Positions 1 to 8,593 of a stretch of DNA of 64,000 nt are shown piece by piece. The stretch is from Ruegeria arenilitoris (lineage in GTDB: Bacteria; Pseudomonadota; Alphaproteobacteria; Rhodobacterales; Rhodobacteraceae). The stretch's first letter is position 1, and each line of letters begins with the position of its first letter. The stretch lies in NCBI RefSeq assembly GCF_013032855.1, contig NZ_WQDA01000005.1, positions 62,001-126,000 on the forward strand. The letters run 5' to 3'. Below the pieces are notes generated by a model that saw nothing but the letters and a program-made list of their open reading frames with translations, did not search any database and was not told where the DNA came from. Made by a program: the position numbers and the translations under genes.

Positions 1-2
1 TG

Positions 3-248
3 GCCGGTAAGAAAGCCACCGAAGACACCAAGCGCACCTATCTGCATCGCGGCATCGCCACCCGCGCCTTCGAGCGTCGTTTTGCTCTGGCCGACCACGT
101 CCGCGTGACCGGCGCCAGCCTGGAAAACGGCATGCTGCACATCGACCTGAAGCGCGAGGTGCCCGAAGCGCTGAAACCGCGCCGGATCGAGATCACCTCG
201 ACCAAGGCGATCGAAAAGGACGTGGTTGACGCCAAGCCCGTGAACTGA
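3..248 (+). CDS. Hsp20 family small heat shock protein (IbpA-like), 3' part only
   Basis: The 5' end lies outside the window; 81 residues of the C-terminal part are visible. It contains the end of the alpha-crystallin domain ([13 protein letters not shown], then [17 protein letters not shown] and [10 protein letters not shown]) followed by a C-terminal extension with an I-x-I motif (RRIEI). In the family these beta-strands and the I-x-I motif drive dimer and oligomer assembly of an ATP-independent holdase that binds unfolding proteins in the cytoplasm. The wording of the conserved block matches the IbpA/IbpB branch common in alphaproteobacteria. A strong hairpin terminator follows 54 bases after the stop, so this is the last gene of its transcript. 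Confidence 0.9.
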   Translation, partial: AGKKATEDTKRTYLHRGIATRAFERRFALADHVRVTGASLENGMLHIDLKREVPEALKPRRIEITSTKAIEKDVVDAKPVN

Positions 249-301
249 GGCTGAGACCGCCCAAGCGGCGATGATCGTCTCCTCCCTCGGTTGTCGCACA
301 A

Positions 302-330
302 CCCCGCGTTCCTCCGGACGCGGGGTTTTT
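302..330 (+). terminator. Rho-independent terminator after the Hsp20 gene
   Basis: Perfect 7-bp stem CCCCGCG / CGCGGGG (302-308 with 319-325) with a 10-base loop, followed by five T (326-330). Confidence 0.85.
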
Positions 331-340
331 CATGACGGTT

Positions 341-371
341 GCAAAGAAAAAGGGCGCCCAGAGGCGCCCTT
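341..371 (-). terminator. gabD: Rho-independent terminator of gabD
   Basis: Stem AGGGCGCC / GGCGCCCT (351-358 with 363-370). Read leftward it is followed by a T-rich run (complement of the A-rich bases 343-350), so it ends the leftward gabD transcript 19 bases after its stop codon. Confidence 0.8.
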
Positions 372-389
372 GTCTCATGGTCCGTCCGA

Positions 390-1865
390 TCAGACCGCCA
401 TGCAGATGTATTTCATCTCGAGATAGTCTTCCATGCCGTGGTGGCTGCCTTCACGGCCAAGGCCGGATTGCTTGACACCACCAAACGGGCCCAGTTCCGA
501 GCTGATGATGCCGGTGTTGATGCCGACGATGCCGTATTCCAGCGCCTCGGCCACCTTGTACACGCGGCTCAAATCCTTGGCGTAGAAATACGAGGCGAGG
601 CCGAAGATCGTGTCATTGGCCATGGCGATGACCTCGTCCTCGTCCTCGAACTTGAACAGAGGCGCCAGCGGGCCAAAGGTCTCTTCCTGCGCGACCTTCA
701 TGTCCTGGGTCACGTCGGTGATGATCGTCGGCTGGAAGAAGGTGCCGCCCAGATCGTGCGGCAGGCCACCGGTCAGGATCGCGCCGCCATTGGCCGTGGC
801 ATCGGCGATGTGCTCCTGCACCTTGGCCACCGCCTCGTCGCTGATCAGCGGGCCGGTCGTTGTGCCATCGGACAGGCCGTCGCCGATTTTCAATGCCTCG
901 ACCGCGGCCTTGAGCTTGGCGGCAAAGGCGTCATAGACACCGGCCTGCACATAGATGCGGTTGGCACAGACGCAGGTCTGGCCGTTGTTGCGGAATTTGC
1001 ACAGCATCGCGCCTTCGACGGCGGCATCCAGATCGGCGTCGTCGAACACGATGAACGGCGCGTTGCCGCCCAGCTCCATCGAGCATTTCATGACCTGGTC
1101 CGCGGCCTGACGCAGCAAGATCCGGCCCACCTCGGTCGAGCCGGTAAAGGTCAGCTTGCGCACGCCGGGGTTCTCGCAGAACTCCTTGCCGATCTCGCTG
1201 GCCTGTGACGAGGGCACCACGTTGAACACACCCGCCGGAATGCCGGCCTGTTCGGCCAGCAGCGCCAGCACCAGCGCCGACAGGGGCGTTTCGGTGGCCG
1301 GGCGCGCGACAAAGGCGCAGCCGGCGGCCAGTGCCGGGCCCGCCTTGCGCGTGATCATCGCGTTGGGGAAGTTCCACGGCGTGATCGAGGCCGCCACCCC
1401 GATCGGCTGTTTCAGCACCATGATCCGCTTGTCGCGCTGATGGCCGGGGATGGTCTCGCCATAGACCCGCTTGGCCTCTTCGCCGAAAAATTCGATGAAG
1501 GAGGCGCCATAGGCGATCTCGCCCACCGCCTCGGCCAGGGGCTTGCCTTGCTCGGCGGTCAGGATCTTGCCCAGATCCTCGGCGTTTTCCATCATCAGGT
1601 CGAACCACCGGCGCAGGATCGTGGCGCGCTCCTTGCCGGTCAGCTTGGCCCATTCCTTCTGTGCGGCCTCGGCCTGCGCGATGGCACCGGCCACCTGGGC
1701 GCGGCTGACATCCGCGACCTCGGCGATCACGTCGCCGCGGGCCGGATTGGTGACGGCAAAGGTGCCGTTGTCACCATCGACCCATTGCCCGCCGATATAG
1801 GCCTTGGTGACCAGAAGGTCGGGGTTCTTCAAAAGCGATTTCAGGTCGGTCGTGGTATCCAGCAT
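390..1865 (-). CDS. gabD: NAD(P)-dependent succinate-semialdehyde dehydrogenase
   Basis: Oxidises succinate semialdehyde to succinate, the last step of the GABA shunt, in the cytoplasm. The 491-residue protein fits the class (about 480-490). Aldehyde dehydrogenase landmarks are present: the general-base glutamate E264 in MELGGNAPFIV, the catalytic cysteine C298 in GQTCVCANRIY, the NAD-site block FTGSTEVGRIL and the C-terminal GPFGGVKQSGLGREGS. The start at 1865 has a GGAGG Shine-Dalgarno at the right distance; an in-frame ATG 28 codons upstream adds residues unlike the family and has no such site. It stands alone: no GABA transaminase gene lies next to it. A related semialdehyde dehydrogenase (for example glutarate) cannot be excluded from sequence alone. 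Confidence 0.92.
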   Translation of the reverse strand: MLDTTTDLKSLLKNPDLLVTKAYIGGQWVDGDNGTFAVTNPARGDVIAEVADVSRAQVAGAIAQAEAAQKEWAKLTGKERATILRRWFDLMMENAEDLGKILTAEQGKPLAEAVGEIAYGASFIEFFGEEAKRVYGETIPGHQRDKRIMVLKQPIGVAASITPWNFPNAMITRKAGPALAAGCAFVARPATETPLSALVLALLAEQAGIPAGVFNVVPSSQASEIGKEFCENPGVRKLTFTGSTEVGRILLRQAADQVMKCSMELGGNAPFIVFDDADLDAAVEGAMLCKFRNNGQTCVCANRIYVQAGVYDAFAAKLKAAVEALKIGDGLSDGTTTGPLISDEAVAKVQEHIADATANGGAILTGGLPHDLGGTFFQPTIITDVTQDMKVAQEETFGPLAPLFKFEDEDEVIAMANDTIFGLASYFYAKDLSRVYKVAEALEYGIVGINTGIISSELGPFGGVKQSGLGREGSHHGMEDYLEMKYICMAV

Positions 1866-2154
1866 GGGTCGGCCTCCGGGCAGGGAAAGAATTTGCGCGT
1901 ACCCAATCAGGTGGCGCAGAACATGTCTAGGGCCACCCGGGGGCGTCAATCAATCCAGATTTGATCAAAAAATAGATCGGCGTGCGATGCAAGGGCCGGA
2001 AAGCATCAAAAGCCAGCCAGCTGTTGGTTTTGACGCCTATCTTTTTCGATAGGGTTTTGCCAAAGTTCCGGTGATTTGAGAGACCCAGGGGGATGTAAAT
2101 CGTTATAACATTTCCTATCTTGTTGGGTAGATAAGAAAAACAAGGATTGGACAG
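1866..2154. promoter_or_regulatory. Divergent intergenic region between gabD and the 2155-9238 operon
   Basis: 289 bases without a credible gene. The right half is AT-rich compared with its surroundings. It holds an inverted repeat TATCT-N8-AGATA (2116-2120 with 2129-2133), about 22 bases before the first start codon of the rightward operon, and an AAGGA ribosome-binding site at about 2142. The repeat could be an operator or a 5' leader hairpin; no classical -35/-10 pair stands out with certainty. Confidence 0.4.
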
Positions 2155-3234
2155 ATGTCGAACCAGCAATTCGAAGCATTGATCGAGGAAACCCAGGCCA
2201 AGGTGCGTGAAAACCAGTCGCAGATCGAAGGGCTGACCTCGCGGATCGAGGCCGCACGCGCCAAGATCGGAACGGCCGAAGCGGATATCGACATCGAAAA
2301 TGCCACGCTTGAAGACGTGCACGCCCATACCGAGGTGATGAACGCAAACATCGCCGAACTGATCATGGGGCTGGACGACGTCACCAGCGCGTTTTCCAAG
2401 GATTTCGACGCGATGCGCTCGAAGACCGGGTGGGAATCGTTCGTGGGCATCTTCTCGAAGGGTAAATCCGAGTCCATGCGCCAAGAACGGATGCGCTCAG
2501 CCAATATCGACGACAAGCTGCAGGACCTGATCGCCAAATCCGACGTGATCGTGAAGCTGCTGGAAGGACAACTGGCCGTGCTTGAAGAGCAGCGCGTGAA
2601 GGTGGAGAACAACCTGACCGTCACGCTGGATGACCGCGAGGCGACCGTGGCGGAACTCGAGGCGCTGCGCGCAGAGATTCAGGGCATGGATCCGACGATC
2701 ATCACGCTGGAAAACAAGATCAGCGTCGAACAGGACGCCGCCGCGCGCACCCAGTTTGAGTCTGAATTGGCCGAGCTGAACAAGCAATACAACGCCAAGG
2801 TTCAGGAAGAACAGGTGAAGCTGGCCAAGTCCCAGACGCTTGAGCGCTATATCGAAAAGGGCAAGACCTGGGTCGATTCACTGCAGAACCAGGCGGCGAC
2901 GCAGATGGTGCTGATCAACAAGCTGCAGACAGACACGCAGCAACGCGTGGTGCTGTATGACGCCCTGACCAAATCGCTGAAAACCGCGCAGCAGCAGGAC
3001 GTGGCCCACCGCATCAACGAGATCGGTGTGCAGACAGACCAAGAGGCGCAGACTGCCATGGCCGCCATCGGCACCGCGACCAATCAGAAAATGGCCGACA
3101 TGCTTGAGGCGCATGAGGACCACATGGTCTTCGCCCGCGACGTACTGGAGAAAAAAGCCAAGGCAGACGAACGCTTTGCCCGCCGGTTCGCCTCGATTGT
3201 TGAGAAGCATGATAAGAATTTGTATGGGGGGTGA
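2155..3234 (+). CDS. Cytoplasmic coiled-coil protein, first gene of an unknown operon
   Basis: A 359-residue protein with no signal peptide or membrane segment. Nearly the whole chain is heptad-like and rich in E, Q, K, A and L (about residues 5-75, 115-260 and 280-350), with one short break near GWESFVGIFSKGK (about residues 100-112). That is the composition of a long helical bundle. I do not recognise the family. The layout of long helices with repeated Q-x-x-L-I-x-x-L segments recalls TelA/KlaA 'toxic anion resistance' proteins and, more loosely, PspA-type scaffolds, but no signature of either is clear. It starts an eight-gene run and its end overlaps the next gene, so a role as scaffold or substrate adaptor for the downstream AAA+ ATPase is an inference. 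Confidence 0.75.
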   Translation: MSNQQFEALIEETQAKVRENQSQIEGLTSRIEAARAKIGTAEADIDIENATLEDVHAHTEVMNANIAELIMGLDDVTSAFSKDFDAMRSKTGWESFVGIFSKGKSESMRQERMRSANIDDKLQDLIAKSDVIVKLLEGQLAVLEEQRVKVENNLTVTLDDREATVAELEALRAEIQGMDPTIITLENKISVEQDAAARTQFESELAELNKQYNAKVQEEQVKLAKSQTLERYIEKGKTWVDSLQNQAATQMVLINKLQTDTQQRVVLYDALTKSLKTAQQQDVAHRINEIGVQTDQEAQTAMAAIGTATNQKMADMLEAHEDHMVFARDVLEKKAKADERFARRFASIVEKHDKNLYGG

Positions 3235-3493
3235 GGACGCGATCCGTTCGCCGCTAAAGATGCTAAGTTCAGCGGTGGGCGTTGCGCTCTTTGGGGCGCT
3301 TCTCATCCTGTTCGGGTACCTGACCCAATTGATTCCAGCATACCTTGGTCCCGATCTGAGATTGATGATGTTCTTCGTGCCATTGGTCTTCGCGCTCGGC
3401 TCATTTGGAGTTTCAGCCGTGTTCGCAGTCTGGGGCGCACTTTGGTTGGCATTCGAGGTATTCCTTCTATTGGTCGATAAGCTAAATGACTAA
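3224..3493 (+). CDS. Small membrane protein with two hydrophobic segments
   Basis: 89 residues from the ATG at 3224, overlapping the end of the preceding gene by 11 bases and the start of the next (ATG 3486) by 8, so translation is probably coupled. Two hydrophobic stretches (about residues 18-40 and 48-80) give a hairpin-type inner-membrane protein with short polar ends. The start is uncertain: ATG codons at 3209, 3224 and 3260 are in frame and none has a strong ribosome-binding site. Base composition is visibly richer in A+T than in the flanking genes. No family recognised; it may be the membrane anchor of the complex encoded by this operon. Confidence 0.6.
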   Translation: MGGEDAIRSPLKMLSSAVGVALFGALLILFGYLTQLIPAYLGPDLRLMMFFVPLVFALGSFGVSAVFAVWGALWLAFEVFLLLVDKLND

Positions 3494-4604
3494 CCCCACC
3501 CAAGACCATGTCGGCCTGACCGATACCTTTGCCTCGCGCCGCTATTTCCGCAAATTCGAGGTGATCACCGTCCACCTCCTGCGCGTGGCCGCGACGATGG
3601 AGGCCGAGGGCGCGATCAGAAAGCAAGAGGTGCGGATCGTGTCGCGCTACCTCTCGGGGTTGCTCTACACGTTCCGGGCGCTCAGCATGAAATACCTGCT
3701 GGTCGGGCGCGATACCGGGCGGTTCTTCGGCAGCCTCGCGATGGACAAGCGCGACAGCGGGTTTCCGGTGGCGGCTGAATTGCTGACCATGGCCAATGAC
3801 GCGCAGCAGGCGCAGGTACATCTGGCGAATATGCCCTCGGAAGATGACCTGAAAACCGAGATGGTGCGGACGATCATCAGTGACAGGGAAATCCCCACCA
3901 AGCTGCAATTCGCGCTGTCCCAAAGGCTCTATTACGAGGAATTGTTGAAAGGTCAGCTGTTCTGGGCTCGCAATGACCCGGAATGCCATTGGATCGAGAC
4001 CGAGGGCGAGCGGCGGAAATTCCTGATTCATTGGGCGGTCTATGACAGCCAGATCAACCTGCCGGTCATCTACCTGATGCAGTTGGAGGACAGCGGCAAA
4101 ACGGCCCTGCCCAAGGACCAGCGTCGCTGGCCCGAAGTGCAGGCGCATCTGATGGCGCAGTCGCTTGGTGGCTTGAAACTGGTGACCATCGCCAAGGGGT
4201 TCGATCAGGATTTTGACGACCTGCACCCCAAACATTTGCGCCGCATCCATGTGGGCCCGATGTATTCTTCGGCTTATACCGAGCAATCCGGCCCCCTGCG
4301 GCAGGTGTTGGAGGACGCGCAAGCCCCCGAGGGGCAGGATTGGGCTCTGGCCTGGACCACCGAAGAGCTGCACAGCGAAGAGGTCATCGAAGAACGCGCC
4401 GGGTGGTTCTCGACCGTCGAGCGCGAGGTCTTTGCGTTGGACCCCTTCGGCGGACAGGGGGCCGAGACCGGGGCCACACGCACCCAGCGCTCGATCATTC
4501 TTCCCCAGCGTCCGTTCCAGGTTCTGGCCGAACGCAATCCGCCAGGCTTTGCGGATGTGCGCAAGTTTGTGGTCAGCAAGTCCGGGCAGGTGTTGCGATA
4601 TTGA
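3486..4604 (+). CDS. Conserved-looking soluble protein of unknown function (372 aa)
   Basis: No signal peptide and no membrane segment. The N-terminal 150 residues look helical (YFRKFEVITVHLLRVAATME, then RYLSGLLYTFRALSMKYLL); the remainder is mixed and tryptophan-rich, ending in an aromatic KSGQVLRY. There is no nucleotide-binding, protease or nuclease motif that I can find. It overlaps the upstream membrane gene by 8 bases and precedes the AAA+ ATPase by 21 bases, so it is almost certainly co-expressed with both and may be a partner or adaptor of the ATPase. Function unknown. Confidence 0.7.
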   Translation: MTNPTQDHVGLTDTFASRRYFRKFEVITVHLLRVAATMEAEGAIRKQEVRIVSRYLSGLLYTFRALSMKYLLVGRDTGRFFGSLAMDKRDSGFPVAAELLTMANDAQQAQVHLANMPSEDDLKTEMVRTIISDREIPTKLQFALSQRLYYEELLKGQLFWARNDPECHWIETEGERRKFLIHWAVYDSQINLPVIYLMQLEDSGKTALPKDQRRWPEVQAHLMAQSLGGLKLVTIAKGFDQDFDDLHPKHLRRIHVGPMYSSAYTEQSGPLRQVLEDAQAPEGQDWALAWTTEELHSEEVIEERAGWFSTVEREVFALDPFGGQGAETGATRTQRSIILPQRPFQVLAERNPPGFADVRKFVVSKSGQVLRY

Positions 4605-4625
4605 TAATACAAAGGCGATTTTGAA

Positions 4626-6557
4626 ATGAGTTTGACGTCAGACCAGATGGAATTGCGCGAAGACGATATTCGCAAGCACTATCCTGCCGCCACCGCATTG
4701 CTGAACGGGTTCGAGCATGCGCCGCGCATAGCCAAACCCGCCGAGGCCGCCGTCGAACGGTCACCGGGTGTGTCGACGGGACGGCGGTTCCGGTCGACCA
4801 CGCCGGGGTTGGTAACCCGCCGCACTGCGCGGGCCGATGGGGTGCATCTGGTCGAACGGATAGAGGCCGCGGATGACGGCGACGCGCTGGTGTCCCCGCA
4901 GCAGGCGACCACACAGCAGGCGATCCGCCGGGCGATTGCCATCGCTTTGGCGGTGGCCGAAACCTATGCGGACCAGACCCCGCTGGCCGATCTGAAACGC
5001 GCCAATCTGGCCGGAGATCTTGCCGCCGCGCGCAAGACCGAATTCTCGGATCTGCTGACCGCCGAAGCGTTGATCACCTTGCACACCTTCGGCAATGCGT
5101 TGGCCTATTTGATGTCCTCGCATCTGGGTGAGACCACGGTCGAAATCGGTGAAATCGATGAGGTCCTGACAGACAACGGCCAACTCGCCCTGCACGGTGC
5201 CCTTTGGGAGCTGGATCAGGTTCTGGCCAAGCACGCGCCCGATGATGCCCATCTGATCGCGGCCACCAGTGCCTATGCAGAGCAACTGATGGAAAAAGCT
5301 GCTCTGCGCGCGCAAACGGCTGGCCATCTGGCCCCGTTCCAGAACGCCGCCTGGCATATCGAGGCCGACGATCTGACGATCCGGGGATTTGAGCCCGCGT
5401 CGAAAGCCAAATCCACCACGCTCACCATGACGTTCAAGAAACCGAACGAGGTGGTGGGCAACCATATCGCCAAATATCAGGCCATGAAGCTGGCCAAAAT
5501 GCTGATGGCTTATGATTTTGACCGTCGCCTGAACCCGTTCGCGGAGCTTGGCGGGTTTATCTTTACCTTCATGGGCGACGGCAAACCGGGCACCGGCAAG
5601 ACCACTCTGATCCAGATGATGGCCGGGCTGATCAATGATTATTGCCAGAATGCAGGCTATCCGTTCCGCTATCAGAACCTGAGCACCGACAATATCGACA
5701 GCTATCAGGGCAAATCCGGCCAGAACGCCAAGGCGTTCATCAACACGATCATCGACCCCTCGGTCATCGGCTTTGGCACGATCGACGATATCGATCAGCT
5801 GGCCGGCAAACGCGGCGACCGGCAGTCGTCAGCCGGTCAGCTGGAAATCACCGCCGTGCTGATGGAGAGCTTTGCCGGCGCCAACACCGTGGTGCGCGGC
5901 AACTGCACCTTTGGCATGTTCTCTAACTACCCTGAAAACGTGGACGACGCCCTGCGCCAGCGGGCGGGTGCGCGGTTCTTGGTGGACGGGCCGCAAACGC
6001 GCGAGGATTACATCGACATCCTTCACCTGCTGATGGGGCGCAACCACGACATCCCGTTGGGCGAACACGACGCTTATGCCGCCCAAGAAATCAAAAAGGC
6101 CGTCGCCGCCAGCTTCGAAAGCCACTCCCGCCCGCATGAGGACGCTCTGCTGCAGGTCTATGACCGGGTCTCAGGCGAGATCGGCCAGATGGACACGATT
6201 GCGAAGCTGGGCACCTACCTCAAGGCGATTCAACAGGCCGATGAGCGGTTCACCGGCCGCGCGATCAAGAACATCACCGACGCAGTCAAGGTCCGCGCGA
6301 TGGATTTCGAACTGCCCGACGAATGGATGGAGAACCCCGACCTGTTCCTGTTCCGCGACTACGACACAAAGAAGGCGATGATCGAGGACCTGCGCCAGCC
6401 GATCACTGTGGACATGGTGATCCAGGAGATCAATCGCTACGCCGACAGCGAGTTCCGATATGCCGACAAGAGCGACGAGGTCGCCATCGAAAACGCCGTC
6501 CGCGAGATGGGCCGGATGGAAGAGGCCAAGCGGCGATATCTGGAGGGGAAGGGGTGA
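4626..6557 (+). CDS. AAA+ family ATPase, core of the unknown operon
   Basis: 643 residues. An N-terminal region of about 290 residues has no motif I know. The ATPase module follows: Walker A GKPGTGKT (319-326), Walker B IDDID (386-390), then a sensor-1-like SNYPENVDDALRQRAGARF with N434 and arginine-finger-like arginines about ten residues further on. The SN-x-P-x-x-(V/I)D-x-ALRQR pattern is that of classical AAA proteins that remodel or unfold other proteins (FtsH, CDC48 and relatives). There is no metalloprotease HExxH and no transmembrane segment, so any membrane link must come from the small membrane proteins encoded on both sides. The next gene starts inside its stop codon (GTGA overlap). 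The substrate is unknown. Confidence 0.85.
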   Translation: MSLTSDQMELREDDIRKHYPAATALLNGFEHAPRIAKPAEAAVERSPGVSTGRRFRSTTPGLVTRRTARADGVHLVERIEAADDGDALVSPQQATTQQAIRRAIAIALAVAETYADQTPLADLKRANLAGDLAAARKTEFSDLLTAEALITLHTFGNALAYLMSSHLGETTVEIGEIDEVLTDNGQLALHGALWELDQVLAKHAPDDAHLIAATSAYAEQLMEKAALRAQTAGHLAPFQNAAWHIEADDLTIRGFEPASKAKSTTLTMTFKKPNEVVGNHIAKYQAMKLAKMLMAYDFDRRLNPFAELGGFIFTFMGDGKPGTGKTTLIQMMAGLINDYCQNAGYPFRYQNLSTDNIDSYQGKSGQNAKAFINTIIDPSVIGFGTIDDIDQLAGKRGDRQSSAGQLEITAVLMESFAGANTVVRGNCTFGMFSNYPENVDDALRQRAGARFLVDGPQTREDYIDILHLLMGRNHDIPLGEHDAYAAQEIKKAVAASFESHSRPHEDALLQVYDRVSGEIGQMDTIAKLGTYLKAIQQADERFTGRAIKNITDAVKVRAMDFELPDEWMENPDLFLFRDYDTKKAMIEDLRQPITVDMVIQEINRYADSEFRYADKSDEVAIENAVREMGRMEEAKRRYLEGKG

Positions 6558-6922
6558 GCTTTTGGAGCTTTTTCTTACCCTACTTCGTTGCTTTATTAGT
6601 ACTTTCTCTATTGAGCTATATTTGTGTGTCTCTCTTTTGGCTCAAGCCGCTCGAAAGGCTACATATTCTTTTGGCGTTGGTAATCGATGTCGTGATCACG
6701 ATCTCGCTTATGTCTGTATTGACGGTCATCGCCCTTCTTTATGCAACGGGTTTCGCTGTCTCGGAGACTTGTGGCGACCCCCTCACAAGCGGCTTACCTT
6801 GTCCGATTCTGGAAAAATTCGGTTGGTCAGTTTGGGCGATACTTATTTGGATTCCAGTGACTTTTTATGGTTTGGTACGAAGGCTCAAAGTGGCTTTCGT
6901 CGAGAACAGAGCTGCATCATGA
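6554..6922 (+). CDS. Small membrane protein with three hydrophobic segments, GTG start
   Basis: 122 residues starting with the GTG at 6554 that overlaps the TGA of the ATPase gene; a GGAGG ribosome-binding site lies at 6542-6546. Hydrophobic segments at about residues 3-25, 33-60 and 90-110 indicate an inner-membrane protein; the loop before the last segment holds two cysteines (SETCGDP and LPCPIL). Codon use is strikingly AT-rich (many TTT, TTA, CTT, ATT codons) compared with the GC-rich genes around it, so it may have a different history. No recognised family. It probably belongs to the same membrane complex as its neighbours. Confidence 0.65.
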   Translation: MSFWSFFLPYFVALLVLSLLSYICVSLFWLKPLERLHILLALVIDVVITISLMSVLTVIALLYATGFAVSETCGDPLTSGLPCPILEKFGWSVWAILIWIPVTFYGLVRRLKVAFVENRAAS

Positions 6923-6977
6923 TGGATAGCTATCTGTCATCAATCGATTGGCTGCCAACTGAACAAAGGCTCGCTTC

Positions 6978-8315
6978 ATGATCCGCCTCATCGAAAAAGG
7001 CCTGATGTTCGGCAATCTCGTCCACATCTCCAGCCCGGCTCTGGTCGAGCGGTATAACCGCGCGCTGCAACATCTGGCGGGCAAGACCACGGCGCTGACG
7101 GATTTCCATGTCGATATCTCGGGGTATTCGCCCGAGGTGGGGATTGAACTGGACGACCCGCTCTACCTCAACCCCAACGGGGTCAACCGGCAGTTCATTC
7201 TGCTGACGACCGAGCAGAAACGCGCGCCTCTGCTGAACGTCAAATTCTCGACCTCGCGCGATATCCTGCGCGAATTCATCGAGATGAACGAGGCGCAGCT
7301 GTTTGCCCTGACCGCCACAGATGCGGTGGCCGGAGAGTTGGTGAACTCGGTCTTCAAACTCACCACCCCGCGCGACCTGCTGAACCTGCGCAAGATTGAG
7401 ATCGAGGCCGACACCGTCGGCGGCACCCTGCGCAAGGCCGATCAGTTGGCAGGCATGGTGGAACGGTTCAAGACCGAAGAATACGCCTGGTTCGACGATG
7501 TGCTGATCGCGAATATGATCGAAACCGCTAAGGAAACCGGCGACGTCACCCGCAACCCTGTCCGGTTGCGCCACACGGTGTTTGAACAGCGCAACTTCTG
7601 GACGGCGCATTTCGGCGGCATGTATCTGTTCCCGGATCTGGATCACCCGGCGGTGATCTGCATGGGTGAAAGGCCAGAGGATTTGCCGATCAAATATGTC
7701 TTTGACCCGTCGCAGCGAAACCAGATTGCCAAATTTCTGAATTACAACGATCTGGTCGAGCCGATCGTCAAGGCCCGCGGCGTGGATGCCGCCGCGATTC
7801 TGCAACAGAAGATGGACTTTCTGACCGTTGACGCCGCCGCGGATGCGGGCATTGATCTGACCGGGCTGGACCGCAGCGACATGCGGCGTTTGGCGCGCAA
7901 CCACGCGGATCGCTTGCCCGAAGCCTATCATGGCCTCGCGCAATTGTTGCGCTGGGCGACAGATGGCGGGCCTTGGCCGCGTATCACTTCGGATCATCCG
8001 GCCTATTTCTATTCGCTGCGCGCCGCCAATACCCCAAACCGCGATCTTGTGAATATGCTGCTGGCCGAGCTTGCCCCACTGGACCCGCGCCAGATGTTCA
8101 TTTGCCACAAGGAACTGTTCTACCGAACGTATGGTGGCTGGCCGGAGCCAAAAAAGGCCTATGTGGCCGAGTTTCTTGCCCGTGAATATCAAGTGGACAA
8201 GGCCGGGGCCCGCGCCGCACTGTTCGGGCATGAGCCCGACATGAGTGGCGAGGACCGGGTCAGCGAGGCGGTGATCGCACGGGTCGGCCCTTGGGGCGCG
8301 GTAAGGAAAGAGTGA
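6978..8315 (+). CDS. Conserved-looking soluble protein of unknown function (445 aa)
   Basis: No signal peptide and no membrane segment. A proper AAAGG ribosome-binding site sits 8 bases before the ATG at 6978. Notable blocks are GMYLFPDLDHPAVICMG, DLPIKYVFDPSQRNQIAKFL and the C-terminal DPRQMFICHKELFYRTYGGW. It may belong to an existing domain-of-unknown-function family of alphaproteobacteria, but I cannot confirm which. No catalytic signature is visible. It is separated from the next small membrane gene by a single base, which argues for one transcript. The presence of two large soluble unknowns plus an AAA+ ATPase suggests a multi-subunit machine. Confidence 0.7.
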   Translation: MIRLIEKGLMFGNLVHISSPALVERYNRALQHLAGKTTALTDFHVDISGYSPEVGIELDDPLYLNPNGVNRQFILLTTEQKRAPLLNVKFSTSRDILREFIEMNEAQLFALTATDAVAGELVNSVFKLTTPRDLLNLRKIEIEADTVGGTLRKADQLAGMVERFKTEEYAWFDDVLIANMIETAKETGDVTRNPVRLRHTVFEQRNFWTAHFGGMYLFPDLDHPAVICMGERPEDLPIKYVFDPSQRNQIAKFLNYNDLVEPIVKARGVDAAAILQQKMDFLTVDAAADAGIDLTGLDRSDMRRLARNHADRLPEAYHGLAQLLRWATDGGPWPRITSDHPAYFYSLRAANTPNRDLVNMLLAELAPLDPRQMFICHKELFYRTYGGWPEPKKAYVAEFLAREYQVDKAGARAALFGHEPDMSGEDRVSEAVIARVGPWGAVRKE

Positions 8316-8316
8316 T

Positions 8317-8583
8317 ATGTTCGGAGCAATGCGCCTGTTTCTCGGTTTGCTTGTCGTTCAGACGATTGCCTACTTTGCCTTGTCACTTTACTCGCGTCGC
8401 GTCCGGCGGCAAAAGCTTGAGACGTGGTGGGAAGAGAAGGGCAAGACCGGCAACAAGGAAGCCTTTGTCGAACGCGGATTGCATGTCTATGACAATTCGT
8501 TCCGTCGCAAACTGATCCTGGGTGTTTATATCGTGCCTTGGGTGGCGATCGCCGCGCTGATCTATGTCGTGAACTACATGTGA
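8317..8583 (+). CDS. Small membrane protein with two transmembrane segments
   Basis: 88 residues. There is an N-terminal hydrophobic segment (about 5-25), a charged middle (RRVRRQKLETWWEEKGKTG) and a second hydrophobic segment at the C-terminus (about 68-87). The charged middle portion between the segments should be cytoplasmic by the positive-inside rule. It follows the 445-residue gene by one base and precedes the DUF1523 gene by 10 bases. I do not recognise a family. It is probably an integral part of the membrane platform of this operon. Confidence 0.7.
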   Translation: MFGAMRLFLGLLVVQTIAYFALSLYSRRVRRQKLETWWEEKGKTGNKEAFVERGLHVYDNSFRRKLILGVYIVPWVAIAALIYVVNYM

Positions 8584-8593
8584 GGTTTTGGGA

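Noticed and set aside
6930..8231. Leftward open frame (433 codons) opposite the 445-residue gene
   Set aside because: The rightward gene has a proper ribosome-binding site and operon context; the opposite frame has neither.
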